A stretch of 64,000 bases of DNA from Schistosoma mansoni (GCF_000237925.1 NC_031495.1:44105490-44169489), one strand, 5' to 3'. Numbered from the stretch's first letter, positions 32,920 through 45,105 are shown. A program made the numbers and translations. The notes: a model not told the origin generated them from the letters alone.

Positions 32920-33560
32920 CATCATCAGTTACTTCATGATAGCGGATACACCTTGATGATACTGTTCATTGACACAAAAACCCAAGTGAAAGAATTCCAT
33001 CGGACTACCTCCAACCACTTAAAATTACAACCAAAATTCTAGAATATCTGTTGAGTGAAGAAAAAAGGGTGATAATTCACTAAATTTATCATTAAAGTAT
33101 AATTATATCAATGTATTAATTAGGAATTATTTAATCTAAAATTAATTAAAGCTTAAATTTTAATTAAATAAGTCACTGAAGTAGTAATAAATGAAAATTG
33201 ATTCTGTATACAACATATACTTAGTATAACGTTTCTTAAGAATAGGCAGTTATTTACAAGAGTTTAAAATAAAGCGGACATAATATCATTACGTGTAAGA
33301 TTTTAAATGGTACATTTCAAAATCAATGGATCATAACTTTTGAAAACTTTTAAGAATATAATTGAACACAATGAAGTGATAACTGAAAACAAGAAAAAAC
33401 ATAGATGACCTCTAGTAGAAGAATTATTTCTATATATAATCAAAGATGTATAGTTAATCAATAGCGTCTTATCTCTGGTATACATAGTTTTAAATGAGTC
33501 AATAATATACAGTCTTATAAATCTTTATTTTCTTAATAAGTCCATATATATTCATATACG
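32920..33560. other. AT-rich upstream region of DLC-C, nothing recognised
   Basis: No clear promoter motif. TATATATTCATATACG lies about 45 bp before the ATG. Confidence 0.4.
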
Positions 33561-33589
33561 ACTTATTTTTTTATGCTTAATCTTTTATA

Positions 33590-33900
33590 ATGATCGGAAT
33601 AAAACAATCGGATGTTTTAATCATAAAATGTAATTTGCAAAATGAAATGCAATATTATGTTAAAACACTTGTACATAAAGCTTTGAAACGATTTGAAGAT
33701 GAAAGAGAAATTGCTACTTATATAAAACTTAAATTTGATTCACATTATCATAATTATTGGCAATGTATTGTTGGAAAACACTTTGATTGGTAAGTTAATC
33801 TAATAATATAATTATACATTCTTATAGTTCATTAGAATTTGAACTATCACGATACATACTTTTACGTGCAATGGATACATTTATTCTATTATTTAGATAA
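33590..33900 (+). CDS. Dynein light chain DLC-C (LC8-type), two exons
   Basis: Exon 1 is 33590..33789 and exon 2 33828..33900, giving 90 aa. The intron is only 38 nt, GTAAGT to CTTATAG, interrupting codon TG|T (Cys) as in DLC-A. Exon 1 ends W-Q-C-I-V-G-K-H-F-D. Exon 2 reads S-L-E-F-E-L-S-R-Y-I-L-L-R, then F-I-L-L-F-R and stop. The pair A/C shares S-x-x-F-E and I-L-L-R where canonical LC8 has Y-V-T-H-E and I-Y-F-Y. The residue equivalent to His55 of LC8 is Gln. The fold is probably kept, but the peptide groove is clearly altered, so cargo specificity probably differs. Confidence 0.9.
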
Positions 33901-33904
33901 TAAT

Positions 33905-35665
33905 TGAATCAATCTATAAAAAACACAAAGTATTGATATTTTGATCAAATACACTTACATTTGTACCCTTTGAAAATCATTTTACTCTGAGAATTTTCTT
34001 TTCAAGTTACTAAGGCTTTGTACTTTATAATTCCTGTCACATGTTGTTTTATTGATTTCGTTGTAAATTTGTAACACATTCTGCTTTGCAAATTGATTGA
34101 AAATACATATTCTGTTATATTTTACTTATGTTGTTTTGAAAAGAGAAAGAGCAAAGATTTAAACAAAATGGCAATCACTCATTTCATTTCGTTTGGTTCT
34201 CGTCAGCTGCTTACAACCTGTGATATTTAAATCATTATTATGTAATGGGTTTTGAATTATTTACATGAAAGAGTTTAGTTGGAAGTTATGTTGACAGCAC
34301 ATTAATACAGTATAGTAAGGGTGTAAATAAATTTAATAAACTGAATATTGTAAATTATACCTTATGTAGAAGAATATTCTACAACATTGGTTATAACATA
34401 AGTTCAAACGGTCAGAAACAAGTGATTACAAAATGAGTAAACGTTGATAAGAATTAAATGAGTGAGGCTCAGTTAAAAAATGAAATTACTAATCTGGAAC
34501 ATAGTCGAAATACAAACTCAATGATGGAGTAAATTCAAGAAAGAGTTTTTTAGTAAATGTTTCTAGATGAAACGAAGGAATATTTGTCATTAATGCAAGG
34601 AAAGATTAATAACCATCTCCTTTTGAACACATGGATCAGGTTTTTAACGCCTGATAGCAACGGCTTCAGCAAAACTTCAGAAGACTGGAGTTTAGCTATT
34701 TATTAATCACCTTGAAAGATTGCAAAGTATAGACCTGATGTCGTGTATCCGAGAGATGTTTGATGATTGCACTGTTTAAAGTCGTTCTTCCTCTTGTTCT
34801 AAGGCTTTTCGGAACATGCTTAAAAAATCTAAGATATGGCCTGGTTTCTTTTTGGCCAATGTAGCTACTTTGGCAGGTACACGTAATTTTATAAACACAG
34901 TTGGCGGTAAGGGTTGTTTATCAACCTTTGATTGGGTTATTGAACATAATGCTTTATGAAGAATTAATAGTTTGGCTGCTGGGTCATTTTGTAAAGATAG
35001 CATTTGTATACAAATTTAAGTAACGAACATGGTATATTTGAACACATTTTACTATTCGATGGTTAGAACATTTATATGATTTATGTTAATAAAAGTCCTC
35101 AGTTGAATTTTTAAAGTTTTAAGCAAATTACAAGCTACTGAAATCATTATCATTCTTCATAAAAATCCATTCTCCATTTCTAAAAGCAGCTATAATTTTG
35201 GAGCTGTGATATTTTCTGCATACACAACTATTGACTTTTGTAGTATAGAGTTTATGCAAAACTAATTTTTGGTGGATAACCCCTAACAGTAAAAATTCGT
35301 AAAATAAGATTCTTCAAATTTCTCGTTGGTTTAACGTTGTGATCATACAAAATTGTTGTATGACTTGTGATAAATTCATAGTGTTTCAAAAAAAAACAAA
35401 ATAAGTTACTGCCTACTGACAAATTATTTAGTAGACACCTTTTGTGTTTAAAATTAGGTGGAACATTCTCATATCTGTTAATAATCGTCAGCAAGTATGC
35501 ATCACTCGTCAAATTATTATGGCTTAATAATATTCTTATTGGTAGAACCTCAATTACGCTTTATCAGAAATTAATTCAAACGTTTTTTTACAATGTGACA
35601 CTTTCGAAATGAGATCAACCATTATCTGGACCTCATTAACTCAAAACTGATTGTTGTTCTAGTAG
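33905..35665. other. AT-rich intergenic DNA
   Basis: Apart from the ORF at 34776-35003, no repeat or gene is recognised. Confidence 0.4.
34776..35003 (-). CDS. Unrecognised 75-aa ORF or exon relic
   Basis: Starts M-L-S-L-Q-N-D-P-A-A-K-L-L and ends F-R-K-A-L-E-Q-E-E-E-R-L. The composition is protein-like, with a Lys/Pro-rich middle and a charged helical end. Reading continues after the stop only with further stops. I do not recognise the family. It could be a decayed exon, a processed pseudogene or chance. Confidence 0.25.
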   Translation of the reverse strand: MLSLQNDPAAKLLILHKALCSITQSKVDKQPLPPTVFIKLRVPAKVATLAKKKPGHILDFLSMFRKALEQEEERL

Positions 35666-36038
35666 ATTGTGTTATGTCTTTAGCTTATACGATTACCGGT
35701 AAAATACGATTGCCAAATTTAGATACGCGAACTTATACGACCAACAAATGACGCATACACCTGAACGAACGTCCTAGAGTTCCGATTGGTCCTTTTCCCA
35801 CTTGGTCCTGGCTGTTAAGTCCAGAACACCATTCTCAGCCTCCACGATGTGAATCATATATTTCAAATACACTTGGTTTACATACAAGCCAATTAGACCA
35901 CATCACACCATAAATAAGAAACAATATTTGTACGAGATCAAGCCAAAAGTGGACGTGATTATGGGAGACTGTAATTAATAAACTGAACCAAACTTGAGAA
36001 TAGTAAATCGTATAATAATAATCTATAGGTCAAAATGA

Positions 36039-36050
36039 AGCTTTAATTAG
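36039..36050 (+). repeat. Target site duplication of RTE, left
   Basis: AGCTTTAATTAG, identical to 37783-37794. Confidence 0.9.
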
Positions 36051-37782
36051 ACTTACTTACTTACGCCTGTTTCCCCTCGTGGAGGAGCATAGGCCGCACA
36101 CCAGTATTCTCCATCCAACTCTGTCCATGGCAATCCTTGCCAGTTCTTTACAGTTGTTATTCATTCTTTTCATATCTGCTTCTATTTCCCGGCGTAATGT
36201 GTTCTTTAGCCTTCATCTTTTCCGCTTCGCTTCCGGATTTCAAGTTAGTGCTTGCCTTGTAATGCAGTTTGGTGATTTCCTCAATGTATGTCCAATCCAC
36301 TTCCAACGTCTTTTCCTAATTTCCTCTTCATCTGGAAGCTGGTTTATTCTCTCCCATAAAACGCTGTTGCTGATGGTATCCGGCCAGTGAATGTTGAGTA
36401 TTTCGTGTAAACAACTGTTTATAAATAGTTGTACCTTCTCGACGATGGATGTAGTAGTTCTATATGTTTCAGCTCCGTACAGTAGGATTGTCTTGACGTT
36501 CGTATTGAAGATTCTCACTTTGAAGTTATTTGACAGTTGTTTTGAGTTGCATATGTTCTTCAATTGTAGAAATGCTTCCCTTGCTTTGCCAATCCTCGCC
36601 TTTACATCTGCATCCGATCCTCCTTGTTTATCAACGATGCTTCCCAGTTACGTGGATGTTTCCACTTCTTCCAGAGTTTCCCCATCAAGTGTGATTGGGT
36701 TGGTGTTCTCCGTGTTGTATTTGAGAATCTTGCCTCTTCCTTTGTGTATGTTGAGGTCTATTGATGCAGAGGCTGCTGCTACATTTGCTGTCTTCATCTG
36801 TATTTGTTCGTGTGTATGAGAGAGGAGGGCTAGGTCATCTGTGAAGTCCAAATCGTCTAATTGGTTCTGAAATGTCTATTGTATTCCGTGCTTCTCCTCA
36901 CATGTCGAAGTCTTCATATTACAGTCAATCACCAGAAGAAAGAGAAAGGAGGAGAGTAGACAGTCTTGTCTGTCAGTTGTTCTCCATGCATGACTTTGCA
37001 CTGTAGTACATCATATGAGTTTTGGATAATGTTGACAATCTTTTCAGGAACTCCGTAGTGTCAAAGAAGTTTCCATAATAGTCTCCTGTCCACACTGTCA
37101 AACGCCTTCTCATAGTCGATGAAGTTGACGTATAGTGAGGAGTTCCACTCAACTGATTGTTCAACGATGATCCGTAGTGTTGCAATCTGGTCTGTGCACG
37201 ACCTATCCTTACGGAATCCAGCCTGTTGATCCCGAAGTTGGGCGTCTACTGCGTCTTTTATCCGGTTCAGCAACACTCTGTTGAAAACTTTTTCTGGTAC
37301 TGAAAACAAACTGGTGCCTCTGAAATTCTCACATTAGCTCAGATCTCCTTTCTTTAGTATCTTGATGAGGTATCCTTCTTTCCAGTCCGTCGGCACTTGC
37401 TCGTCTTCCCAAATCTTCTTGAATAGAAGGTGAAGCATATTTGCAGTTACTTCATTGTCTGACTTCAGTACTTCAGCTGGTATGTAGTCAGGTCCTGCCG
37501 CTTTCCCACTCTTGATTTGTCTGATGGCCATCTTGACTTCTTTTATCGTTGGTGGAGTGACAGATATAGAAGGTCAGTGTGTGCTGCTTCGATGTTCGGT
37601 GGGTTCAACGGGGCTGATCTATTCAGCAGTTCCTCGAAGTATTCTGCCCATCTTTCCTTCTGTTCTTGAATCTCTGTGATTGTCTTTCCCAATTTGTCCT
37701 TGACTGGTCTCTCAGGTTCACCATATCTCACTGCCAATTTCTTCGTTGTATCATATAGTTGTTTCATACTCCCTTCTCTTGC
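36051..37782 (-). mobile_element. 5'-truncated RTE retrotransposon with perfect 12-bp TSD
   Basis: The minus strand encodes, in order: S-M-K-Q-L-Y-D-T-T-K-K-L (37740), I-K-S-G-K-A-A-G-P-D-Y-I-P-A-E (37500), Q-Q-A-G-F-R-K-D-R-S-C-T-D-Q-I (37210), Y-E-K-A-F-D-S-V-D-R (37090, RT motif A), and the thumb region to about 36270. It ends in GCGTAAGTAAGTAAGT. The endonuclease and RT N-terminus are missing, and the frame is broken in several places. The catalytic box near 36830 reads F-T-D-D, as in functional copies. It inserted into a solo LTR. Confidence 0.9.
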
Positions 37783-37794
37783 AGCTTTAATTAG
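37783..37794 (+). repeat. Target site duplication of RTE, right
   Basis: AGCTTTAATTAG. Confidence 0.9.
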
Positions 37795-37914
37795 AGGAAT
37801 ATGAAGATACATAGTTTAGTTACTTAATAATTATACAATAAAAATGTATGTGTAGAATTAGTCTATAAATAGATTTCAACAGTTACCGTTCATTATTCTC
37901 TTTGGGATGTAACA

Positions 37915-38363
37915 GATATCATAATTTTAGAGGCCAAAGTAATGATCTTCAAAGTTCAAAGTAGGTGTCATACTACTTAGTATGAACACTGAGGAAAAAT
38001 ATTTTAGCACGAACACACCTTTTAGCTTCAGTGAAACCTTAACTCAAATTTCGCCATTTAAATTATAGTTATCATGCAAAGAAATACAGTCAAACAGAGC
38101 CATCCAATATACAGTTATAATTACTACGGAAAAAATGTGGAAAATGATAAAGTCAATCAACGATTAAGAAAAGCAATGGTAATAGTTTAAGGCAATTAGA
38201 AAAGTTTAGGAGTGAATGGATATTAGCATAGCTAAGATATTAAAGGGTCAAAAGTTTCCTGACGTAATTAAACCAATATTGTGTTTGATTTTGATCACGA
38301 AAATACAAGGAATATAAAATGCAAGCGAACTCAACAATAAGGGAATTAGTTTTTTGTGGTTCA
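37915..38363. other. AT-rich intergenic DNA, nothing recognised
   Basis: No convincing ORF or repeat. Confidence 0.4.
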
Positions 38364-39272
38364 TTGTTCTCTGAACTGAATGCTTTGGTCGTGGAGCTTT
38401 CATCATTCTCCTGAAAGGCATCATCAGCACAAATTTCAAGTAGAAGCGTAGTGTTCGAATTTCTCCACATATGACTCACAGTTTGTCCTTCCGACCTCGA
38501 TCTTGAGTTATTATTCTTGACCTTTAACCTGTCATTGTTTACTTCCTTATTTTGATTGCATTGAGCGAATAGATTTATGCTTAACAACATATTTTCACTT
38601 CAACAACAAAATCTACCAACAAACGAAAAGAACACCGTTGGGATCACCAATATCAGGACTTATTGCAGAACCAGTGATTCAGAAACTGGAAGACATAATC
38701 TTACCAGCGATCAAACCAAAATTTCAAATTCTTTATGTGGGCGGCCCATTCGTCATCGTCATAAAGGGTGAGCTGGAAAACATCTACAATCTGATCAACA
38801 ATGTCTTCGAAGACATAAAGTTCACAATGGAGCAAGAGTCAAACGACAAACTGTCATTCTTCAATGTATTGATCACCAGAACCAACACAGGAAAACTGGA
38901 GACTCACATACATCAGAAGCCGACGCAGCTGGTAAGATAGTGTCTTCCAGTTTCTGAATCACTGGTTCTGCAATAAGTCCTGATATTGGTGATCCCAACG
39001 GTGTTCTTTTCGTTTGTTGGTAGATTTTGTTGTTGAAGTGAAAATATGTTGTTAAGCATAAATCTATTCGCTCAATGCAATCAAAATAAGGAAGTAAACA
39101 ATGACAGGTTAAAGGTCAAGAATAATAACTCAAGATCGAGGTCGGAAGGACAAACTGTGAGTCATATGTGGAGAAATTCGAACACTACGCTTCTACTTGA
39201 AATTTGTGCTGATGATGCCTTTCAGGAGAATGATGAAAGCTCCACGACCAAAGCATTCAGTTCAGAGAACAA
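38364..39272. repeat. 332-bp-armed palindrome around a Penelope RT fragment
   Basis: 38364-38695 and 38941-39272 are reverse complements with no indels (each position p pairs with 77636-p). No mismatch was seen where I compared them. The 245-bp spacer is single-copy. Both arms encode the same non-functional 75-aa frame (from 38590 minus and 39046 plus). Confidence 0.93.
38638..38940 (+). pseudogene. Penelope-like RT fragment (family PLE-3)
   Basis: The frame starts M-G-S-P-I-S-G-L-I-A-E (the family's G-S-P-L-S box). It continues to Y-V-G-G-P-F-V-I-V, where the catalytic D-D of Y-V-D-D has become G-G, then I-K-F-T-M-E-Q-E and L-S-F-F-N-V-L. It is catalytically dead and truncated on both sides. 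It spans the arm and spacer of the palindrome. Confidence 0.8.
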
Positions 39273-39274
39273 AA

Positions 39275-40855
39275 AACTACCAAAATCATCCTGTGCTACA
39301 GATCTTCCTCACCATCTCAGGTATCGTTACTTTAGTGATTCAGTAGTCAGTAGAAAAATAGAGTAGGTAACATCATTCTGAAAAGAAACAATAAATGTCT
39401 CTTCCATAACACAATTTACTTATCGTGTCATTATTCTTTTTCCCCAAAAATGTATTTGGATTTACTTAATGGAACATAAATCACAAATTTCTGAGGCTAT
39501 ATTTAACCATGACAAAAATGGTTTATGATGTAATTTTCGATATATCGGTCACCCATATTACTACATTTGTGTACGTGGAACATATTAGCGTCATTAGTGT
39601 AATGTTTATTCTTTATAAATTTTGGGAAATAGTAGTTCGTTTATTTCACTGGACTGAAGTAGCTTTGCATGTGAACCACATAAACTAGATCAATTATAAT
39701 TCTGTCCTTAACATATTTTTCTCGTGGTATGACCTCAGATGTGCATAAGATTAAGGTTAGAATAGAAAATATTTCTCTTAGTATTGGCAAAGTACACAAT
39801 AGGTACTGAGTTTAAAACATTTATCTTTAAATGCAATGTAATACAATATTATGTGAATAAGCTTGTTAATTAAATGTTGGTAGCTTTGTGAACGAACTCG
39901 ATCATAACGTTTTCTACTAATATTAAATGATACAGTTTGTACTGGATTATATTTATTCACATTATTTGGTAAACTGAACGGACAATAAAAAAAACTGTTT
40001 TGCGCTTGTCTGAGATAACTAACTATATAATCTAAGGACCAGTGACATCTATTACCTAGAAGTATATCGTCAGAGAAAAAGATATCTCATAAATATCCCC
40101 TGATGAACTGTTTGAGATACCCAATAAGCTAATGCTTTATATTTGTATGAATCGGTTTCATTGTAGTTACTAATCTCCAAGATATAGATTACCATATTGT
40201 TACTCAACTACTTCAAACTAAATTGTTCTTATAGAAATCTGTAGGTTTTTATTTCAACACCATGTAAGATTGTAAATTCTTACTGATGAGAAATTTTAGA
40301 AAGGTTTCAATTTTACTCTAAATGATATTGTTCACTGACAAGAATACATCTTCACTAATCACTCATTTATACAGTAAATGGATTTCGGTTGTCAGTAAAC
40401 TAGATTTTCTGAATTGCTATAAAAAATTTATAGCACCCTTTTTTTCTCTCATTGTAATCCATGTTATTCAAAGAAAGTAACAGATTCCTGGTTGTCATTA
40501 AGGCTTAGTTGGATAGTAATTAGTTCAATTTTTGAAATTTGAAATGTTTCACATCAGTATCATGTGGTTAATATTCCTACAGTTACTATCATCATTATTA
40601 TTACTGTTAAAACTATGATTATCGTTTTTCTTTATATTATGCAATAATACCAGTAGTGCTATTCATTATTTTATTGTATTACCGTGAGATTATATTAGTG
40701 CATGTTAAATATTATTTGTTATATTTGAAGGTTTTAGTTTTGAGTGGAATTCTGTACTAATTCTGTACTAATGACATAATTAACATCATCCTTAGTTACA
40801 TTTTATTTTTAAGATAAGATATTTTACACCAATGATAACTTGAGACTCATTGACT
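39275..40855. other. AT-rich upstream region of DLC-D, nothing recognised
   Basis: No repeat or gene is recognised. Confidence 0.4.
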
Positions 40856-40860
40856 CAAAG

Positions 40861-40868
40861 TATAAATA
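40861..40868 (+). promoter_or_regulatory. TATA-like box of DLC-D
   Basis: TATAAATA, 62 bp before the ATG. Position is plausible, but such motifs are common in AT-rich DNA. Confidence 0.3.
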
Positions 40869-40922
40869 CAGCATAGTATTTTATCGTTATAAAACAATAT
40901 ATATCACGGTATTAAGACAATA

Positions 40923-42611
40923 ATGTCAGAACGAAAGGCTGTTATTAAAAATGCTGATATGGAGAGAACTGTACAAGATGATGCAGTGTATGTAGCATCA
41001 GCTGCGATGGATAAATATGATATTGAAAAAGATGTTGCTGCTTATATTAAAAAAGAGTTCGATCGTAAATACACTCCAAATTGGCATTGTGTAGTTGGGA
41101 AACATTTTGGAAGGTAAGTTTAAACTGTTCTATATGCTTACTTATTAGATTAAACACTGTTTGGATGTCCATTTTCATTTTTATGCTGAATGTAATAAAT
41201 TCCGTGCAATATTCATACATTTAATAGATGGTTTTTAAAATAGAGTGATGTGTTCACAAGAAATAAATATTATCATTTTGATAAGCTCATGTTACAAACA
41301 ATTGTATTTTGTATAAAATGACTTCTAAAACCTTTAAGAGGCTGCTGCCATATTAATACAAAATGTGTATTATGAAGTTTGCCAAAATTCTTTATCATCG
41401 GTTAGTTCAGTATCTGAGATCAGCAGTTACATAAACACACCCGGCCTTCAGATTCATTATGAAAGTCTTTTTTGATGGGAATCTTATTTCATATGTATAA
41501 AACTGAACAGAAAAGCTATGATTATCATGATCATAAGCAGAAACAGGGGAAGAAAGAATCTTAGATAACATTTCTAATCAGGGGAACAAATACGTCATTA
41601 GTTTCTCATTCCACATACAATAAAGCATAACGTACTTCATAAAAGAACTTTGTTAAGAATGAGACTCTCATGAATGTGGAACATTAATGTGCAAATATAT
41701 GATTAATGAAGCAATGTCAGATATATTGTCTCTAGGATAATTGGAACTAAAATAAATGGTTCATAGTTTTAATTGACAAAATCCTTTTTTTTTACTAATT
41801 GTCATTGTTTGATTAATTAGAATAAGTTATTTTATAGATATCTAAATAATGTTAAATAGATTGAAAATGAAAACTTTATAACTAAACTATCAAGTTCAGA
41901 GAAATCTCAATCTTGTGATATAAATATTCTATATTATCTCATAATTTACTTCTTGTCATTCTCTCTTGTCAATCTCAATGAACAAACTTATATTTTTATA
42001 AACAAAAATGGATTGTGGCTAGCAGTGGAATCCAGGATGCGCGTTTCGTCCTATTCGCGACTCGTCAGCTGGATGTATCTGCATCTTAGAGTTGATGTTC
42101 ACTCCGAAACTCGAGCCAGTACCGTTCGCTTTAAACGCCGTCACATTATCCACTTATCTACTGAGTCCTGTTAGCACCTGCTCGTGCAATGGGGTGAAAT
42201 TTAAATTCACTTAGTGTTGTTTACTTGTATCTTCCCATTGTTAATTAGGACTGCAATTGATCAGTCTCTTGTTGACATATGTGCATCCTGTGAAGACTGC
42301 CTCGATACTGCCTGAAGTCACAAGCTTTTTAAGCAAAGATGGAAGCAGATATATATATATATATTGAATTAAGATCTGTTAGATTTCATTGCATTTTAAC
42401 TAAGCATAAATAATCTTTCTTACTCATCAAACAATATATGTTTCTAACGATGAATTACCATAAATTATACTTAAACTAATTCTATACAGATATTAAAGAT
42501 CCCTTTATTTTCTTCTGTTCCTTTTCTAAAAGTTACGTAACCCACGAGACGAATAACTTCATCTATTTCTACCTAGATGATCGTGCAGTACTTTTATTCA
42601 AATCTGGTTAG
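40923..42611 (+). CDS. Dynein light chain DLC-D (canonical LC8-type), two exons
   Basis: Exon 1 is 40923..41113 and exon 2 42533..42611, giving 89 aa, the standard LC8 length. Exon 1 begins [13 protein letters not shown] and ends [11 protein letters not shown], with split codon AG|T (Ser). The intron (1419 nt) starts GTAAGT and ends CTAAAAG after a pyrimidine-rich tract. Exon 2 reads [13 protein letters not shown], then [12 protein letters not shown]. The T-H-E, F-I-Y-F-Y and F-K-S-G signatures of LC8 are all kept. The L-G-Q-V turn is L-D-D-R, shared with DLC-F. Expected role: homodimeric hub protein and subunit of cytoplasmic dynein. The intron holds a hammerhead SINE in antisense orientation. 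Confidence 0.96.
42003..42335 (-). mobile_element. Sm-alpha-like SINE, minus orientation
   Basis: Head (complement of AACGCCGTCACATTATCCAC), hammerhead and body. One full unit of the family. Confidence 0.85.
42030..42074 (-). ncRNA. Hammerhead ribozyme, Sm-alpha type, core intact
   Basis: On the minus strand: ATCCAG, CTGACGA, GTCGCGAATAGGAC (three pairs), GAAA, CGCGCATC, CTGGAT. Stem I is perfect and all core bases are present. Stem III has one C-A pair. It is antisense within the DLC-D intron. Confidence 0.85.
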
Positions 42612-42714
42612 ATTAAAATGATACAAAGAACAAACAAAACCAAACAAATAGAAAACTAAGGCAAATGAGAATTAAAGTATGAACTATGCAAGATGAATGT
42701 ATTATTAGTTTCAA

Positions 42715-42720
42715 AATAAA
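42715..42720 (+). promoter_or_regulatory. Possible polyadenylation signal of DLC-D
   Basis: AATAAA 104 nt after the stop codon. Confidence 0.5.
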
Positions 42721-42729
42721 TAGTCGTAT

Positions 42730-45063
42730 CATATATATAATAATTGCGTTTATTTGTTTGCCCTGTATTTTCCTTTGTCAGTTTAATGATATAAAGCTAT
42801 CCATCATCATAAATCTCCAAGTTTTCAGCTATTTACTCAGCAAATGTTGACTACCTAACTTGTGTAATCTTGGGTTTTACTTCCAGAGAAAATTAAATGA
42901 CATTATGTTGTTCACTAAATTGCTTGTACCAATGCAAGGCTTCATATATTTGTATAACCAAAATTACTAGACTACTCTTACTTATGTACGTGTAACTGGG
43001 TCTAAACCTGAGACCCAGTGGTTAAGAATAATTAGCCTTCTGATTTCATAGGTTGAATTAATTTTCAAGTGATAGATAAGCTTAACAACTTTGTTAGATG
43101 GTCCTATTGATATCGTGTACTCTGTGCTAAATGGTTTGATTCCAAAGCATTTATCGGCATTCTGGAAAGCATTATCAATGCCTATTTCCTGTAAATGTCA
43201 TGAGATGATTGGTTGTAACACAACGTAAGCATCGCAAAGTTTTCTCAGGAATCAATTGAGATTAAGATTGTGTAAACAGTACTATTGTAATGAGAAATTT
43301 ACTACACGATACATAAAATAGCTAAATGATGATACGTATTATGATTTGTGCAGGGGTCAAACTAGCTTTTATAAAAAGATAAGAATTTCAAACAGAAATG
43401 GTGAAGTGATCCACAATAAGTGTACATTAAACCTTGATAACTGCTTTCTTTTACATTGGTTATCTAGATGATAGCACTTAATAGTCAAATTCCTAAGAAT
43501 CCTCGACTTATGTTGTGCTAAGACGTATCATTCATTTAGTGTTATAAAAATGTTTCTCCAAGAGTTCCAGATTTACAGACCAACAACTTAAGACATGAAG
43601 CAATCAGGCAGTAATTAATAGTTATTCAAGCTGTAATAAACTCCCCAACAACTGTCGAAGGGAATCTCAAAGAAGTAGATTTAATAGTGTTAACACTAAT
43701 ATCAGTTTGAAAGTAAATCAAGGTCATATGACAAAATGTAACCGATTATTGAGAAATATGAGATAAAATTATGTTGAAGAATTAGCTGTAGACGATAGAT
43801 CAATCCATTTGTTTTGCCAAGACCAGTTTTTATTCATCTCACCAAAGGTCTATCTTGGGCTACGAATGTCTCATGAATTAAAATGTATTGACCTCTTGAA
43901 ACGGTTTTAACCAACTGTCAGTAATATCATAAGCAGTCGACGTGTTCTGATGTGACATCCTGAATATCTTTTGCTACCCGATTACATGCAACTCACTGAA
44001 TCAGGAAGGGAGGAGGGATAAACAAACTCAGAACATTTGGCAGTCACTGTATTGCCAAACGATCAGTTATAATCACACATAACATCAGCATTGTCTTTTA
44101 GGCGATTGCATCACCAAGTTCAGCCGTAAATTGATAAGTGCTACGTACAGATTTTCGTCAACAAGTGTAAACTAACACAACGTCAATTGCTTTGCTGACT
44201 ACTCTCCCACTGATAGACAGACAGAAATATCGTCTGTACGAAAAATGTCGCTAGTTGACAAAAAGTATAATGATTGAGATTTCGGGAAGTAGCTTCCCCT
44301 TACTCTTTGATTGGACTAAACACTTTTTTTTACCGACTGTATTTTCTGTATACTTCACTGCTTATCATTCTCAAAGTACGAATACTGTCAAATAGCAAAT
44401 AATCACACAGATAATTACTTAAGAATGCTCATAAAAGGGATATAACATGCAAACAGATAAGCACAACATATTCATTCCGTTTTTTCCGCACTGTGGAGGG
44501 ATACAGTGCTGTTTGACAAATCTGGTGTAAAATCATGAGCTAAAGGTCTGACGCTTAAAAATCTAAGGTCAATAAACACTTCTGTTTTGTTTAAGATGAA
44601 AAGTGACTTTGGTATATAACTTAGAAATGTTTGGATGATGAAACGACAGTATTTTATGGATAAGGTGAATTCAAAAGTTGAAGTAGATTTATGGTTCTGA
44701 TGGACGCTTTTGTTGTCATCTTGGGACGCAACCAATTAAAAACATAGTAGGATGAACAGAGTGACATTTACTGAATGATGCTAAAAATCACACTCCTAAG
44801 TCAAAGATATATAGATGATTTGAATAAGAACCTAAATGCAGAACCATCACTAATAATTATAAGCTCTTGAGTTTAAATAATATAATCTGCATTTACAACG
44901 TAAATTAACTTGTCATATCTAGTGACCGTCATATTACATTTTTATGAATATAAATAGCGAAATTCAATTCAATTCGACATTGTACATCAATGATAAATGA
45001 ACCTTCTCTACACTATTGTTCATCACATTACCATCATTCAATTTAAACTAGATACACATTTTG

Positions 45064-45105
<42 letters not shown>

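Larger units (their letters stand above)
35670..37914 (-). mobile_element. Solo LTR, family LTR-500, copy 3, interrupted by an RTE
   Basis: On the minus strand it starts TGTTACATCCC at 37914 and ends ...CATAACA at 35670. Removing the RTE and one target duplication leaves about 501 bp, close to the 498 bp of copy 1. Sequence on both sides of the RTE matches 49939-50464. Flanks GATTG/GATAT are only a partial target duplication. Confidence 0.8.
41630..42335 (-). repeat. Inverted segmental duplication, copy 2 (partner 17515-18245)
   Basis: Co-linear with 17515-18245 in reverse. Lies entirely in the DLC-D intron. Confidence 0.85.

Noticed and set aside
35180-35260. Frame after CTAAAAGCAG as DLC-C exon 2
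   Set aside because: No LC8 similarity. The exon at 33828-33900 is adjacent and fits.
39209-39238. CTGATGA...GAAA spacing in the PLE-3 palindrome as a hammerhead
   Set aside because: No convincing stem II between the two motifs, and no NUH site with pairing stems.
38240-39366. Two identical ORFs (38590 minus, 39046 plus) as duplicated genes
   Set aside because: They are mirror images created by the palindrome and lie in Penelope-derived DNA.
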